Assembly: GCA_963971305.1 (NCBI GenBank)
Contig: OZ020313.1
Coordinates: 57,236,203-57,300,202, forward strand
Direction of reading: 5' to 3'
From: Arcuatula senhousia
Taxonomy: Eukaryota > Mollusca > Bivalvia > Mytilida > Mytilidae
DNA: 64,000 nt
Of this stretch, positions 53,350 to 62,631 are shown piece after piece (positions within the stretch are counted from its first letter, which is position 1; each line of letters begins with the position of its first letter). The translations under genes and the position numbers were made by a program. Under the pieces are notes generated by a model. The model was given only the letters and a program-made list of their open reading frames with translations. It was not told the DNA's origin and did not search any database.

Positions 53350-53354
53350 CCTGT
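53350..53354. repeat. Target-site duplication CCTGT (left) of the Ty3/gypsy element
   Basis: Identical to 58573-58577. Removing one copy and the element restores the Penelope-like reading frame at this point. Confidence 0.85.
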
Positions 53355-53527
53355 TGTTATGTATTGGATGGTTAGTTGGGCATCTAGTTTGGCTTCGATT
53401 AGCCGATGGCACAACAACATCAATCAAGCGTAGACATGTTATTTTTTATTGTGTAAGGGAGATAATCAATTACAAAACATACAAAGGGTTATGCTAAAAC
53501 CCGTATACAGAATTCGAACATGTTACA
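53355..53527 (-). repeat. 3' LTR
   Basis: 173 bp. Differs from 58400-58572 at one position (G at about 53437, T in the other copy). Confidence 0.92.
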
Positions 53528-53540
53528 TCCCCCCTCTTTT
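53528..53540 (-). promoter_or_regulatory. Polypurine tract
   Basis: AAAAGAGGGGGGA on minus, directly before the 3' LTR; it primes plus-strand synthesis in LTR elements. Confidence 0.85.
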
Positions 53541-53700
53541 GAAAAAGCAAACTTTACCAAATTACAGTTAATTTTAACATAAATAAAATGTTCATTAATT
53601 TTAGATTGCATATTTTGATTTCAATAATAAATTGTACAAATTTCTCTGATCATGTACACATTTAAACATAATAAAAGTCTTTCAAATGAATCTTACAAAT

Positions 53701-56700
53701 TCACATAGATACAACAATTTTAGGCTTAACAGTGCGACCTGACCTTGTCACATATTGTTTTTGAGGTGATTGCACGTCAGGGGCACCTGGTGGGGAATCA
53801 ATATCAGGGGGTTTCCTAACGTCTGAGGGAAGTGGGGAAGGGTCTGGAACATTTTCATCATTGGTTTTACATGTATGCGCACTCTCATCCACACCAGTGG
53901 CAGGATATGGTTCACTGGTGTGAATCAGATGGCGACGGTTTCTACGGTATGTTCCACCATCAGACGACTGTACGATATAGGACCTATCACTGTGCTTGTT
54001 TAAAACAACGGCTGGTTTCCAAGTTTTTGAAATGAGTTGCTGTACCCTAACAGATGAACCAATGGGTATATCGGAGAGTGCCTTTGCACCGTTGTCATAA
54101 TATATCTTCTGACTTTCCTTTTTGTTCAGAATCTCAGTTTGGACTTGATTTGTATCTGGTACTTGTGACTTAAGGTTAAGCTGAGTGACAGGCAACACGG
54201 ATCTTAAAGACCTACACATCAGCAACTGGGATGGAGAGAACCCAATGTTTAAGGGAGTTGTGCGATATTCTAGAAAAGCCAAATATGGGTCTCTCTTGTC
54301 AGCCTTACATTTTAGGAGCATGCGTTTCACTGTTTGAACTGTTTTTTCAGCAAGACCATTAGATTGGGCATAATGGGGACTAGAGGTCTCATGATTAAAA
54401 TCCCAATCCTTAGCAAATGTGGCAAACTCCTGACTACTGTACTGGGGTCCATTATCTGAAATTAACTTTTCGGGGATTCCATGACGTGCAAATACACCTT
54501 TCAGCTTGTTAATAACAGATTGACTAGAAGTATTTGACAATTTTTCGACCTCAAAATATCTACTATAATAATCAACAACAACAATGTAATTCTCTTGGTT
54601 AAGAGTAAATAGATCACTGGCAACAACTTGCCATGCATACATAGGTACCTCATGACTTTTAAGTGGCTCTTTCTGATTTGAGCTTCTATGTTCTAAACAT
54701 ATAATACATTGAGAGATCATATCAGTTATATCATTACACATTTTGGGCCAAAATAGCACATCTTTTGCTCTTTGAACGCATTTTTCTATACCCATATGAC
54801 CTGTGTGTATTTTATCTAACATATCACCCCTTAAGCTCTTAGGGATTACAATTTTACTTCCCTTGAACACAATACCATCTAAAACAGATAGCTCATCTCT
54901 ATGATTCCAGTACTCTACAATAAGAAGGTCACAACTGCCACGCAAGTCCGGCCATCTAGATAGAATGACGGATTTTAGAAGACGAAATTGACTATCACTT
55001 TCAGTTGCGATACGTATTTCTGTCAATTTGCGATCACTAACGGGTAAACTTGACATCATCATGTGTACCTGAGCTTCCATACCTTCAGATAAACCAGGAT
55101 AGGTGTCGGCCACGAATTTCCGTGATAAAGTGTCTGCGACGGGAATAGCCTTACCGGGCAAGTGCGTAACTTCAAGATCATAACGGTGTAACTGTAACAT
55201 CATTCTTTGAAGGCGTGGCGGAGCTGAATGAATTGACTTCTTCATTATCGACACTAAAGGCTTATGATCGGTTTCTACCTTTACGCGCCGACCGTAAATG
55301 TACTGGTGAAAACGCTTACAACCAAAGAGGATCGCGTACATCTCTTTTTCTATTTGAGCGTAATTGATTTCTGTTGGCGTTAGAGACTTAGAAGCATAAG
55401 CGACAGGTTTACCGTCCTGAAACATAACAGCACCTAGCCCGAACTTAGAAGCGTCAACCTGTAATGTTAGCGGTTTACTCGGGTCATAATATGACAAAAT
55501 CGGACCTGGCTCCGAAGTTAAAACTTCCTTTATCTTGTTAAAAGCTTCCTGTTGTGGGTAGTCCCATACGAATTCAACATCTTTCGTTAAGAGTTTTCTC
55601 AACGGACTCGTTATGTCTGCAAGGTTCGGTGCAAACTTTGACACGTAAGTTACCATACCAAGGACGGTTTGAAGCTCAGGTTTGTTTTTCGGCTCGGGCA
55701 TCTCGCGAATCGCAGTCACTTTTTGTGGATCTGGTTTAAGCCCTTGCGACGTCAATACGTGACCAAAATAAGAGACTTCCTGAACTCCTACACTCAACTT
55801 ATCTGTGTTGAACTTTAATCCACGTTCACGGGCAATATTCAAGACGTTTTGAAGACGTTCATCATGCTCAGTTTGCGACGACCCAAACACGAGTATATCA
55901 TCTACAATCGCGACGACTCCTTCCATACCCTCAAAGATTTCGTCCATTTTTGACTGAAATAGGTCTTGTGAGCAGTTCAATCCGAAAGGTAACCTCAAGA
56001 ATCGGTACCGGCCAAACCGGGTATTGAACGTGGTTAAGAGAGAAGAGGTCTCCGATAATTGAATTGCCCAATATCCAGAACGCGCGTCTAACTTTGTGAA
56101 ATAACGAGCTCTGGTCAGTTTCGGCAAGATATCCTCTAACGTACGCGGTGGATAGTGCGGGCGTATTATTGCTTGGTTAGGGTCAAGACAGATGCGTAGT
56201 TTATCGGTACCGGGCTTCTCGACAATAACAAGTGAATTAACCCACGGTGTCGGCTCGTCTACCTTCGTGATAACATCAGTTTGGCACATGCGGTCTAACT
56301 CAGCCTTGAATTTATCGCGAAGTGATACTGGGACTCTCCGCGGAGGATGGACTACCGGCGCGACTGACGGATCTATCTGTATGTCGGCTTTACCTGGCAG
56401 CAGACCAATGCCCTGAAAAAGATCTGGATTTGCATTTAACACATTTTCATTGGTCATTGGAACCTGTGACTTTCTACATGTAGGTTTTTGAATTACCTTA
56501 GGGGGTTGACCATCAATACTTGTCTCTGTGGCATACACAAGTTTTATTAATCCAAGTTCAAGACAAGATTTCAACCCAAGGATAGGGGTAGACTTTGTGT
56601 CAACTACAAAGAACTCTATGACAAGCTTTGACGACTTATGTGTACATGGGAGGCGACAAACACCAAGTGATGGCAGTATAGTGCCATTGTATGCTGACAA

Positions 56701-57588
56701 TGTGCGTTTTGATGTGTACAATGGAGTAGGGTTGTCAAGTTTACAATAAATATGATTTGGCAATACATTAACTTGAGAACCAGTATCTAACTTAAATTTG
56801 ACAATCTTGTTTAGTACACTTAATTCATAAAACACTTGGTCGTCTTGGATCTGTGAACCTTGTACACGTTGTATGCTGTCAATGTAGAAGAAATCGTCTT
56901 CTGGTTGACATTCCTTAATCTCAATTTCGCTAACGGACTTTGATCGGCATACTTTTTCGAAATGGTTCCATTTGTCACACTTTCTGCATTTCTTTCCCTT
57001 TGCTGGGCAAGTCTCTTTAGGTGCATGGTCATTTCCACAGTTTCCGCACAATTTCTTAGTATGCTGCTTTTGTTTTGTAGAATGACGCGGGTGTGGCTTG
57101 CTAATTGTCTGTGGTGCACCATTAGAACGGCGGTTGTTCGGTCTTGGTCGAACTGCATGAACATCAGCTGTAGCCTGTGATGTAGAATTACTCTGAGATG
57201 TGGCGTTCATTCGTTTGAGCTGTTCTTGGTTGTATTCATGAGTTTGAGCGACTTGTATTGCTTTCTCAAGTGTCAAAGTGTCACCTTCGTTTAACAGTAT
57301 TTCCTTGACCTTCTGGGAATTTGTCCCGATCATCTCATTGGGCTCTTTAAATGCACAGTCTTTAGCTATTAACTTAATTCTGGTTACAAATTGTTCGACA
57401 GTTTCATTACCTTGACGTTCTTCGTTGAATTTGTAACGTGCGAAGATAGCGTTTTTCTTGGGCTGGACGTGGTTGCGAAATCTGGTAAAATGTGCATCTA
57501 AACTTTTCTTGTCATCTTCAGAAAGTTCCCAGGTATTGTAAATATCTCTACCTGTTTCTCCGACCCACAACAACAGATAATTTATCAA
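53701..57588 (-). CDS. Ty3/gypsy gag-pol polyprotein (5' part of gag cut off)
   Basis: 1295 open codons. Gag remainder carries two zinc-knuckle-like stretches (CGNCGNDHAPKETC and CRKCDKWNHFEKVC, about 181-215). The protease has DTGS near 268. The reverse transcriptase has FTKLDARSGYWAI and LRLPFGL, and the catalytic site is IVDD near 561 in place of the usual YVDD. RNase H has VDASKFGLGAV. The integrase has an HHCC zinc site starting HTGHMGIEKC near 929 and a catalytic core with DYYSRYFE and ISDNGPQYSS. The C-terminus is proline-rich. The apparent start is a TTG. The genuine gag start is the ATG at 58366-58368, and the two parts are separated by a 0.66-kb LINE. Pol itself shows no stop or frameshift. 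Confidence 0.92.
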   Translation of the reverse strand: MINYLLLWVGETGRDIYNTWELSEDDKKSLDAHFTRFRNHVQPKKNAIFARYKFNEERQGNETVEQFVTRIKLIAKDCAFKEPNEMIGTNSQKVKEILLNEGDTLTLEKAIQVAQTHEYNQEQLKRMNATSQSNSTSQATADVHAVRPRPNNRRSNGAPQTISKPHPRHSTKQKQHTKKLCGNCGNDHAPKETCPAKGKKCRKCDKWNHFEKVCRSKSVSEIEIKECQPEDDFFYIDSIQRVQGSQIQDDQVFYELSVLNKIVKFKLDTGSQVNVLPNHIYCKLDNPTPLYTSKRTLSAYNGTILPSLGVCRLPCTHKSSKLVIEFFVVDTKSTPILGLKSCLELGLIKLVYATETSIDGQPPKVIQKPTCRKSQVPMTNENVLNANPDLFQGIGLLPGKADIQIDPSVAPVVHPPRRVPVSLRDKFKAELDRMCQTDVITKVDEPTPWVNSLVIVEKPGTDKLRICLDPNQAIIRPHYPPRTLEDILPKLTRARYFTKLDARSGYWAIQLSETSSLLTTFNTRFGRYRFLRLPFGLNCSQDLFQSKMDEIFEGMEGVVAIVDDILVFGSSQTEHDERLQNVLNIARERGLKFNTDKLSVGVQEVSYFGHVLTSQGLKPDPQKVTAIREMPEPKNKPELQTVLGMVTYVSKFAPNLADITSPLRKLLTKDVEFVWDYPQQEAFNKIKEVLTSEPGPILSYYDPSKPLTLQVDASKFGLGAVMFQDGKPVAYASKSLTPTEINYAQIEKEMYAILFGCKRFHQYIYGRRVKVETDHKPLVSIMKKSIHSAPPRLQRMMLQLHRYDLEVTHLPGKAIPVADTLSRKFVADTYPGLSEGMEAQVHMMMSSLPVSDRKLTEIRIATESDSQFRLLKSVILSRWPDLRGSCDLLIVEYWNHRDELSVLDGIVFKGSKIVIPKSLRGDMLDKIHTGHMGIEKCVQRAKDVLFWPKMCNDITDMISQCIICLEHRSSNQKEPLKSHEVPMYAWQVVASDLFTLNQENYIVVVDYYSRYFEVEKLSNTSSQSVINKLKGVFARHGIPEKLISDNGPQYSSQEFATFAKDWDFNHETSSPHYAQSNGLAEKTVQTVKRMLLKCKADKRDPYLAFLEYRTTPLNIGFSPSQLLMCRSLRSVLPVTQLNLKSQVPDTNQVQTEILNKKESQKIYYDNGAKALSDIPIGSSVRVQQLISKTWKPAVVLNKHSDRSYIVQSSDGGTYRRNRRHLIHTSEPYPATGVDESAHTCKTNDENVPDPSPLPSDVRKPPDIDSPPGAPDVQSPQKQYVTRSGRTVKPKIVVSM

Positions 57589-57589
57589 A

Positions 57590-58249
57590 GTTTATGGGAT
57601 GAGGTTTGGGCTGCCGCTGAGCACAACAAACTTCATGAGTTAAAACCACAGCTTGGGGAGAATCATGCTTCATTCCGATGCCGTCGAGACCAAGTGGTCA
57701 TCACTAGATGTCGTATTGGACATTCTAGAGTCACTCATGGCCACTTGATGACACAAGAGAAGGAGGCACCTGTGTGCATCCCTTGTGACTCTCCGTATTC
57801 GGTGAAGCATGTTCTCCTTGACTGTGTTGATGTAGCTCCAATACGTGTGAAGTATTTCACCTGTGCTTCTATGCACGATTTGTTCAGCGGCACTCCAAAC
57901 GATGCCATCATCCACTTCCTTAAGGAAGTTGGATTGTATGCAAAATTATAGTTTTGTTGTTTTTTAAAATATTTTACTATTTATAAACATTTAATTTGTT
58001 TCACCTGATAATTTTGTATGTTCTATTTACAATTGTCTTTTGATAATATTAGTTTTAGCTTTTACTTAAATTATTTTAAGTGTTTACTTTTATTTATTTA
58101 TTAGCAATAACAATTTGTTTTAGTCTCGGTCTTTTGACTTAGTTTTACTTTAAAGATTTATTAAGTTGTAACATGTTTTTGTCCCGATGATGGCTGCAAT
58201 ATCGCCGACGGGACATAAAGCAGATACCAATCAATCAATCAATCAATCC
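57590..58249 (+). mobile_element. 5'-truncated LINE inserted in gag
   Basis: On + this encodes the last 120 residues of a LINE ORF2 (RCRIGHSRVTHGHL, CIPCDSPYSVKHVLLDC; stop at 57951). A 3' untranslated region follows (GTCCCGATGATGGCTGCAAT), then a (CAAT)4 tail. The RCRIGHxRxTH..L...C..C.....VKH.LLDC pattern is typical of Jockey/I/CR1-related LINEs and differs from the other LINEs here. It is the youngest layer of the stack, since it disrupts an otherwise intact LTR element. Confidence 0.8.
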
Positions 58250-58381
58250 TTCTCCTTCAAGGGACCATCGAGAATCAGTCGTACGTATTGTTCGAATTTC
58301 TTCCATGCTTCAGCTAAGTTTGAAGCGTTCCAGTTAACTGCTGGCGGTTGAATCGTTTGTAAATCCATTACTGAACGGTTC
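58250..58381 (-). pseudogene. Detached 5' end of gag
   Basis: Starts with the ATG at 58366-58368 shortly inside the 5' LTR and stays open until the LINE tail. It encodes MDLQTIQPPAVNWN and EAWKKFEQYVRLIL, the usual start of Mag-type gag (WxxF..F). It can no longer be joined to pol without the LINE. Confidence 0.8.
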
Positions 58382-58399
58382 AGCTTCTACCTGACACCA
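58382..58399 (-). promoter_or_regulatory. Primer-binding site
   Basis: TGGTGTCAGGTAGAAGCT on minus, directly after the 5' LTR. The first nine bases are complementary to the 3' CTGACA-CCA end of a leucine tRNA such as the one at 15011-15094; beyond that the match stops. Confidence 0.75.
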
Positions 58400-58572
58400 T
58401 GTTATGTATTGGATGGTTAGTTGGGCATCTAGTTTGGCTTCGATTAGCCGATGGCACAACAACATCAATCAAGCGTAGACATTTTATTTTTTATTGTGTA
58501 AGGGAGATAATCAATTACAAAACATACAAAGGGTTATGCTAAAACCCGTATACAGAATTCGAACATGTTACA
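58400..58572 (-). repeat. 5' LTR
   Basis: 173 bp, outer dinucleotides TG/CA, followed by the CCTGT duplication at 58573-58577. Confidence 0.92.
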
Positions 58573-59232
58573 CCTGTCATGTAAGGAAGAGAGACAATTG
58601 AGAGCTTCACGATCTCTAAATACAGAAGAATTCACACATTTGCGAAGTTTGTCTATTCGGCTTCGTACAAGAGATCGGATAGTCCTTACCCAGTCCGACA
58701 GTGATTCAAGCTCTGGTTCTTGGTCCTTTTCCCTCTTTATCCAGGCTCTAGCATAGTCCTCCACAGCGCTCATGATGATCTTAAAGTTATGATTCCAATT
58801 TATACGTTGCGGTTCCCTGAATTTAGGTCCATGGGAAACCACATTACGTAATAAATCATTTTCAATTATCTTAAGATCACCCGTGATGACATGACCAGAT
58901 GGACCATAGACTAAGGGAGAAGCATAGCAATCACATGTCAGAGGGGACTTTAGATATTCTTCAATGTTTAGGTCCTGCAATGCCTTTTTGTGGTTGAAAA
59001 TTTACTACTTATGGTTTTAGTGTAGCGGTAGGAAACAATTGGTGTTGACTGATTTTTGAAATATTGAGGAATTTGAGATGTAACTTCCTTACGATTTGAA
59101 ATATTGCTAATGTTTATAGCATCTATCCCTTTGTTCTTAAATTGAATATGGAGAAATTTCCTATCCTCAGTAGTAAGAGGCTCACTTCTTACAGGCTTAA
59201 AAAGACGGAAAAGAGTAACGTCGCAAATAATG
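58573..59232 (-). pseudogene. Penelope-like element, N-terminal part
   Basis: Two frames (58968-59232 and 58573-58980) with a frameshift near 58975. They contain YRYTKTISSKF, DLNIEEYLKSPLTCDC, HGPKFREPQRINWN and REALNCLSSLHD, the region that precedes the VVTPADKA motif in Penelope-like proteins. That motif is found on the other side of the LTR element at about 53350. The first Met at 59255 is encoded by the host TIR element and is not the natural start. Confidence 0.8.
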
Positions 59233-60130
59233 CTAGGGGTAGATTCTGGGGGCATTAGGGTGGTAACGGTCAGTGGTCAGTCAAGACTTGACCACAAAGT
59301 GACCAATTCCATAGATGAAGTCAGGGTAATGGAGTTACATATCGTTAAAGAGCTAATGACCTGTACTTGACGAATATAACAGTGAAAAAGGGTTAGAGAT
59401 TAAGGTAAATGTTAGAAATAAAGATATATAAGAAGCGACAGGTAAAGATTGGGTCAGTCTGACGTTAGACACCGAAGAGGAAACATGGCTTATCAATGCT
59501 CTGAATGCAAGAGACGGTTCTCATGGCCAAGTGATGTTACACACCACAAAAAAGGAAAACATGAATACTCCAAAGAGAAAAAGAAAACACAGGTCAAGAT
59601 TGAGACCGATTTTGATCCAGTTCGTTGCATTGTCTTTGGTTTGACAATGTCTTTCAGTTGCAATTTTTTGTTGTTGGTCAGTGGTCATCCGGGGCTTGAC
59701 CACCAAGTGACCAATACTTTAATTAAGCCCTATTTAGGGTTATTGTATATCGTTAGAGAGATAAAGACGTCTAGGGGTAGATTCTGGGGGCATTAGGGTG
59801 GTAACGGTCAGTGGTCAGTCAAGACTTGACCACAAAGTGACCAATTCCATAGATGAAGTCGGGGTAATGGAGTTACATATCGTTAAAGAGCTAATGACCT
59901 GTACTTGACGAATATAACAGTGAAAAGGGTTAGAGATTAAGGTTAAGGTTAGACATAAAGAGATTTAGGAAGCGACAGGTAAAGATTGAGTCAGTCTAAC
60001 GCTAGACACCGAAGAGGAAACATGGCTTATCAATGCTCCGAATGCAAGAGACGGTTCTCACACCACAAGAAAGTAAAACATGAATACTCCAAAGAGAAAA
60101 AGAAAACAAAGGTCAAGATTGAGACTGGAC
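59233..60130 (+). repeat. Tandem duplication, about 540-bp unit
   Basis: The units start CTAGGGGTAGATTCTGGGGG at 59233 and 59769 and remain almost identical over the first 330 bp. They then differ by a 21-bp deletion in the second unit and a 200-bp segment (59590-59768) that only the first unit carries. That segment is the inverted partner of 61085-61290. Confidence 0.75.
59484..59796 (+). CDS. C2H2 zinc-finger frame, first copy (hypothetical)
   Basis: From the ATG at 59484 the frame opens MAYQCSECKRRF and forms one classical C2H2 finger (C-x2-C-x12-H-x4-H, ending in HHKKGKH), followed by a lysine-rich stretch (YSKEKKKTQVKIE). The rest of the frame, to 59796, runs into element sequence that is inverted elsewhere and is probably not conserved protein. 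A DNA-binding role would fit the finger, but a single finger is weak evidence. Whether it is expressed is unknown. Confidence 0.4.
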
Positions 60131-60550
60131 CACTAGGAGAACATTCAAGACGTCCAAAGAGTGTGGAACAAAGACTTGAACGTTTGGGAAAAGCAATATA
60201 CAAGGAAATAAGACATTTGAAAAAAGCTTCAGGACTCTCAAAAGGCGAAACTTAAGTAGCCTCAGAAGACCAAGAAAAACCCTAAAGATGTTAAGAAGGG
60301 AAAATCAGTCAAACGTGTCAAAACCAGCATAGCAAGACTTACAAAGTCCAAGGACAGCCCCAAAGATGAAATGAAGAGAAAATCAGTCAAACATGTAAAG
60401 AGTTGCAAAAGAAGACTAGAAAAGAAAGCAAAGAACCTCAGAGGAAGAAAGCCAAGATGTACAAAGAACCCCAAAGGAGGACTTGCAAAGGCAAACACTA
60501 AACACCCAAAAGAGACCAGCCAACCCATGAAAGAAGAAAAAACTGCTTAA
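60022..60550 (+). pseudogene. C2H2 frame, second copy, and lysine-rich tail
   Basis: The second copy opens with the same MAYQCSECKRRFS but lacks seven residues, including one zinc ligand region, so the finger is broken. It runs to 60255 with EQRLERLGKAIYKEIRHLKK. In another frame an open, extremely Lys/Arg-rich stretch (about 60262-60550, for example VKHVKSCKRRLEKKAKNL) continues to a TAA, and AATAAA follows at 60569-60574. A single frameshift would join the two. The polyadenylation signal and biased composition suggest a once-expressed small basic DNA-binding protein of the element. Confidence 0.4.
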
Positions 60551-60568
60551 AAAATATTGTATTTACTC

Positions 60569-60574
60569 AATAAA
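60569..60574 (+). terminator. Polyadenylation signal AATAAA
   Basis: Perfect AATAAA 19 nt after the stop of the lysine-rich frame, consistent with an mRNA 3' end inside the element. Confidence 0.45.
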
Positions 60575-60589
60575 GTATCCGAACTTGTA

Positions 60590-61083
60590 TTAGCGTTTTC
60601 ATTCCTCCCATGAAACAGCAAGACCCCCATACCCCAATCTGCAGGAAGAGCAGCCATTTTGCCCTTTTCTCAGCAACTAAGGCAGCCATTGTACCCCTTT
60701 TCCTGCTGCAAGATCAGCTATTCCCCTCTTTTCCGCAGCATAAAGGCTGCTGCTTATGAGCAGCAGCCCCATTCCCCCTTTACCTCCTCCCCAATTACCC
60801 CCCTCTCAAATTTGGGGGGATTACCCCCATTTTACCCCAAAACTCCCATTTTAAGCCGTTAAAGAGCTAAATTAAGCGTTTTCAATGAAAATTTGCACCA
60901 AAAAAACAAGAAAAACATCAAAAAGATTGACTTGAAAAAAAAATCTGTTCCCCAAAGTCATATAAAATCAAAATCTGTTGACAAAAAACAACAAACTATG
61001 AAAATAAACTCACAAAATCTTGTCAGATAAGAAAATCTGTTGACGAAAAACATCAAACTATGAAAAGAAACTCACAAAATGAC
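60590..61083. repeat. Short imperfect repeats (AGCAGCC..TTTTCC; AAATCTGTTGAC)
   Basis: 60620-60780 has three diverged units of about 55 bp around GCAGCCATT.TxCCCCTTTTC. 60965-61080 has two units of about 60 bp containing AAAATCTGTTGAC, ATCAAACTATGAAAAG and AACTCACAAAAT. No gene. Confidence 0.5.
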
Positions 61084-61084
61084 T

Positions 61085-61529
61085 TACCACTGACTGTTAC
61101 CACCCTTATGAGCCCAGAATCTGCCCCTACACGTCTTAATCTCTCTAACGATATACAACAACACTATATAGGGCTTAATTGAAGTATTTGTCACTTGGTG
61201 GTCAAGCCTCAGATGACCACTGACCAACACAAAACGGAAAGACATTGTCAAACCAAAGACAATGCAACAAACCGGATCAAAATCGGTTAAGGAATAACAA
61301 AGATATGACCCAATGAAATTTAGTATTAGGGAGGTCGGATATCTCGAATTTTCGCGGGAAAATGAGCTTCCCAAAGGACCGATTGTGGCGTCACCGGAAG
61401 CGAAATGGCCGACCAGCTCCAAGATGGCCGCTGAGATCCAAGATGGCGGACCAGAAGTGGATATGACATCATAGGCATGCGCAAAAGGCACTGAAAAATA
61501 ATAGGAGCTTTCGACCTCCCCACTACTTA
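61085..61529 (-). repeat. Right arm of the TIR element
   Basis: The outer 240 bp pair with 51331-51597, the inner 205 bp with 59590-59810. The frame over it (135 codons on minus) is not maintained in the left arm. Confidence 0.7.
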
Positions 61530-61768
61530 GTCCTGATATGAGACAACATTTAAAGGAAATAGTGGTAGGAACTAGTTTCTTGTGCGCTAAATTTATCTTT
61601 TATTGCAGTCTTAATATCCAGTAGTGACGCAAAACACGCCACCGTTGTGAGGCACAAAAGGACCTGAATTTTCCGGAGAACCTGAGTTCACTCTGGTTTC
61701 GTCTTTATTTCACGTTGTTGATTGATATTCAGTTGACTTTATATGTCTGATTTTTATGTTCCCTGATT
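61530..61768. other. Non-coding; dispersed repeat fragment
   Basis: 61660-61760 holds TTTCCGGAGAACCTGAGTTC..GTTGTTGATT, part of the repeat found at 38880-39055 and 44570-44715; its other half appears at about 62030-62130. Confidence 0.45.
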
Positions 61769-61995
61769 TTTTTTTTTTTTTAACACATGAAATAACTTTA
61801 TTGCACTTATTGCTTTGTAACAATTAGTACATAATATACAGCATTCTACTATGCACTCCCTGTTAAGTTAGTCATTAGTCAAGCAGGGGATCAACTAATG
61901 AATACAATCATAAAAATTGCAGTGTTAGTGTATTACATAAAGAATTTTTACAATACATTAATCAAGCACAGAAATAACATATTTACCAGAACTTT
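61769..61995 (-). mobile_element. Poly(A)-tailed retroposon end inserted in the dispersed repeat
   Basis: On minus the sequence ends TGCAATAAAGTTATTTCATG and then a run of about 15 A. The interrupted repeat resumes at about 62005, so this is a later insertion. It is probably a 5'-truncated LINE 3' end. Confidence 0.55.
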
Positions 61996-62631
61996 ACTCT
62001 TGGGCGGTGTTCCGAAAAATGGATGAGGTAATTACTACATTTTGTCCCGTTCTTGTTTGTGTTTACTGGTTTAGTCTCTGCCCTTTCGGACTTTTGACAT
62101 TCGGATACCCCATTGGTACCTCTGCTTCTTTAGAAGGAAAACTGGTTCAATTTTACAACATTTTTAAATATACCGTTATACCAGTCACCACGTGTGTTTT
62201 TACCGTTATAATTCGAAATGGAATTAATTGTTGATGTAAGTTTAAGAAATTAACAGAAGTGTTATAATGTCCAGCTTAAAAAAAAAACCTGGTAAACATG
62301 CAAATGGAAATAACCGTATAAATTAAAACATTTATTCACATATAATTAGTATCAGCTTCACTACACTGTGACTGTCTACAGACTACATCACAATTCACAT
62401 TGTCATGTACATGTACAGTACTGAGTGACAGTACATAATTAATCAACATTGTAAAAAAAAATACCCACAAATTCTGGATACTGGGTCAAAGGTCATGACC
62501 TACATTTATATTTGCATGCATGTTTACACTCGGGCAATATAACAATCTCAATGTTTTTTGAAAGAAGATATTGACATCCTTAGTCACTTTTATGTAGTTT
62601 GTTAGTTCTTTTTCAAAAGTTTTTGTAATGT
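61996..62631. other. Repeat remainder and 3' flank of the terminal LINE
   Basis: 62030-62130 has the CCTTTCGGACTTTTGACATT motif. The rest, AT-rich, probably includes the 3' untranslated region of the LINE that follows. Confidence 0.4.

Larger units (their letters stand above)
51879..53354 (-). pseudogene. Penelope-like reverse transcriptase, central and C-terminal part
   Basis: Carries the hallmarks of bivalve Penelope-like RTs in order: VVTPADKASNNIVFVCKAH, LPYLYWIPKLHKNPYKERYI, KTFDFSTLYTTLPHEKLK, QQIGIPMGTNCAPLLADLF, the catalytic RYIDDVLSF (about 52340-52360), LDLHLEF and GVYISQLIRYARAC. It is broken by a LINE-tail insertion at 52625-52757, a frameshift near 52490 and a TGA near 52297. 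The last frame ends at 51879, and I see no GIY-YIG endonuclease in the following 280 bp. It may have been lost, or this lineage lacks it. The copy is dead, but other copies evidently spread (fragments elsewhere in the window). Confidence 0.85.
53355..58572 (-). mobile_element. Ty3/gypsy LTR retrotransposon (Mag/Steamer-like layout), recent
   Basis: Two 173-bp LTRs (TG...CA on minus) differ at one site only. A purine tract AAAAGAGGGGGGA lies next to the 3' LTR, and a primer-binding site TGGTGTCAG lies next to the 5' LTR. The 5-bp target duplication is CCTGT. The gag-pol frame is open apart from a LINE inserted in gag (57590-58249). No env. Short LTRs, one gag-pol frame and the TGGTGTCAG primer site fit the Mag lineage, which includes bivalve Steamer elements (family knowledge); the exact clade is inference. 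Confidence 0.92.
51598..59232 (-). mobile_element. Penelope-like element split by a Ty3/gypsy element and a LINE tail
   Basis: Minus-strand coding pieces at 58573-59232 (N-terminal) and 51879-53354 (rest) join across the LTR element at its CCTGT target duplication. The copy also carries a 133-bp LINE tail (52625-52757). Its 3' region (51598-51878) is the source sequence of the fragments at 35100, 39909 and 46455. The 5' end meets the TIR element sequence at about 59233 (CTAGGGGTAGATTCTGG). Confidence 0.8.
51331..61529. mobile_element. TIR element hosting a nested Penelope/Ty3/LINE stack
   Basis: The outer ends are inverted: CAGTAGTGGAAAGGTCGAAA at 51331 matches the reverse complement of TTTCGACCTCCCCACTACTT ending at 61529. 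The outer 260 bp of each arm share TTGCGCATGCCTATGACGTC-, CCGCCATCTTGGATCTC- and TTTTCCCGCGAAAATTCGA-type phrases. The right arm (61085-61529) is about 445 bp. Its inner part matches 59590-59810 instead of sequence next to the left outer arm, because a Penelope-like element now separates them. Without the nested insertions the element would be about 2.6 kb and contain only the zinc-finger/lysine-rich frames at 59449-60550. Confidence 0.65.

Noticed and set aside
58380..58399. Exact priming by the tRNA-Leu(CAG) gene in this window
   Set aside because: Only nine bases match; another leucine isoacceptor or a tRNA fragment could be the true primer, so only a partial match is claimed.
61084..61523. 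135-codon frame on minus in the right TIR arm
   Set aside because: The left arm shares the DNA but not the continuous frame; it is terminal-repeat sequence.
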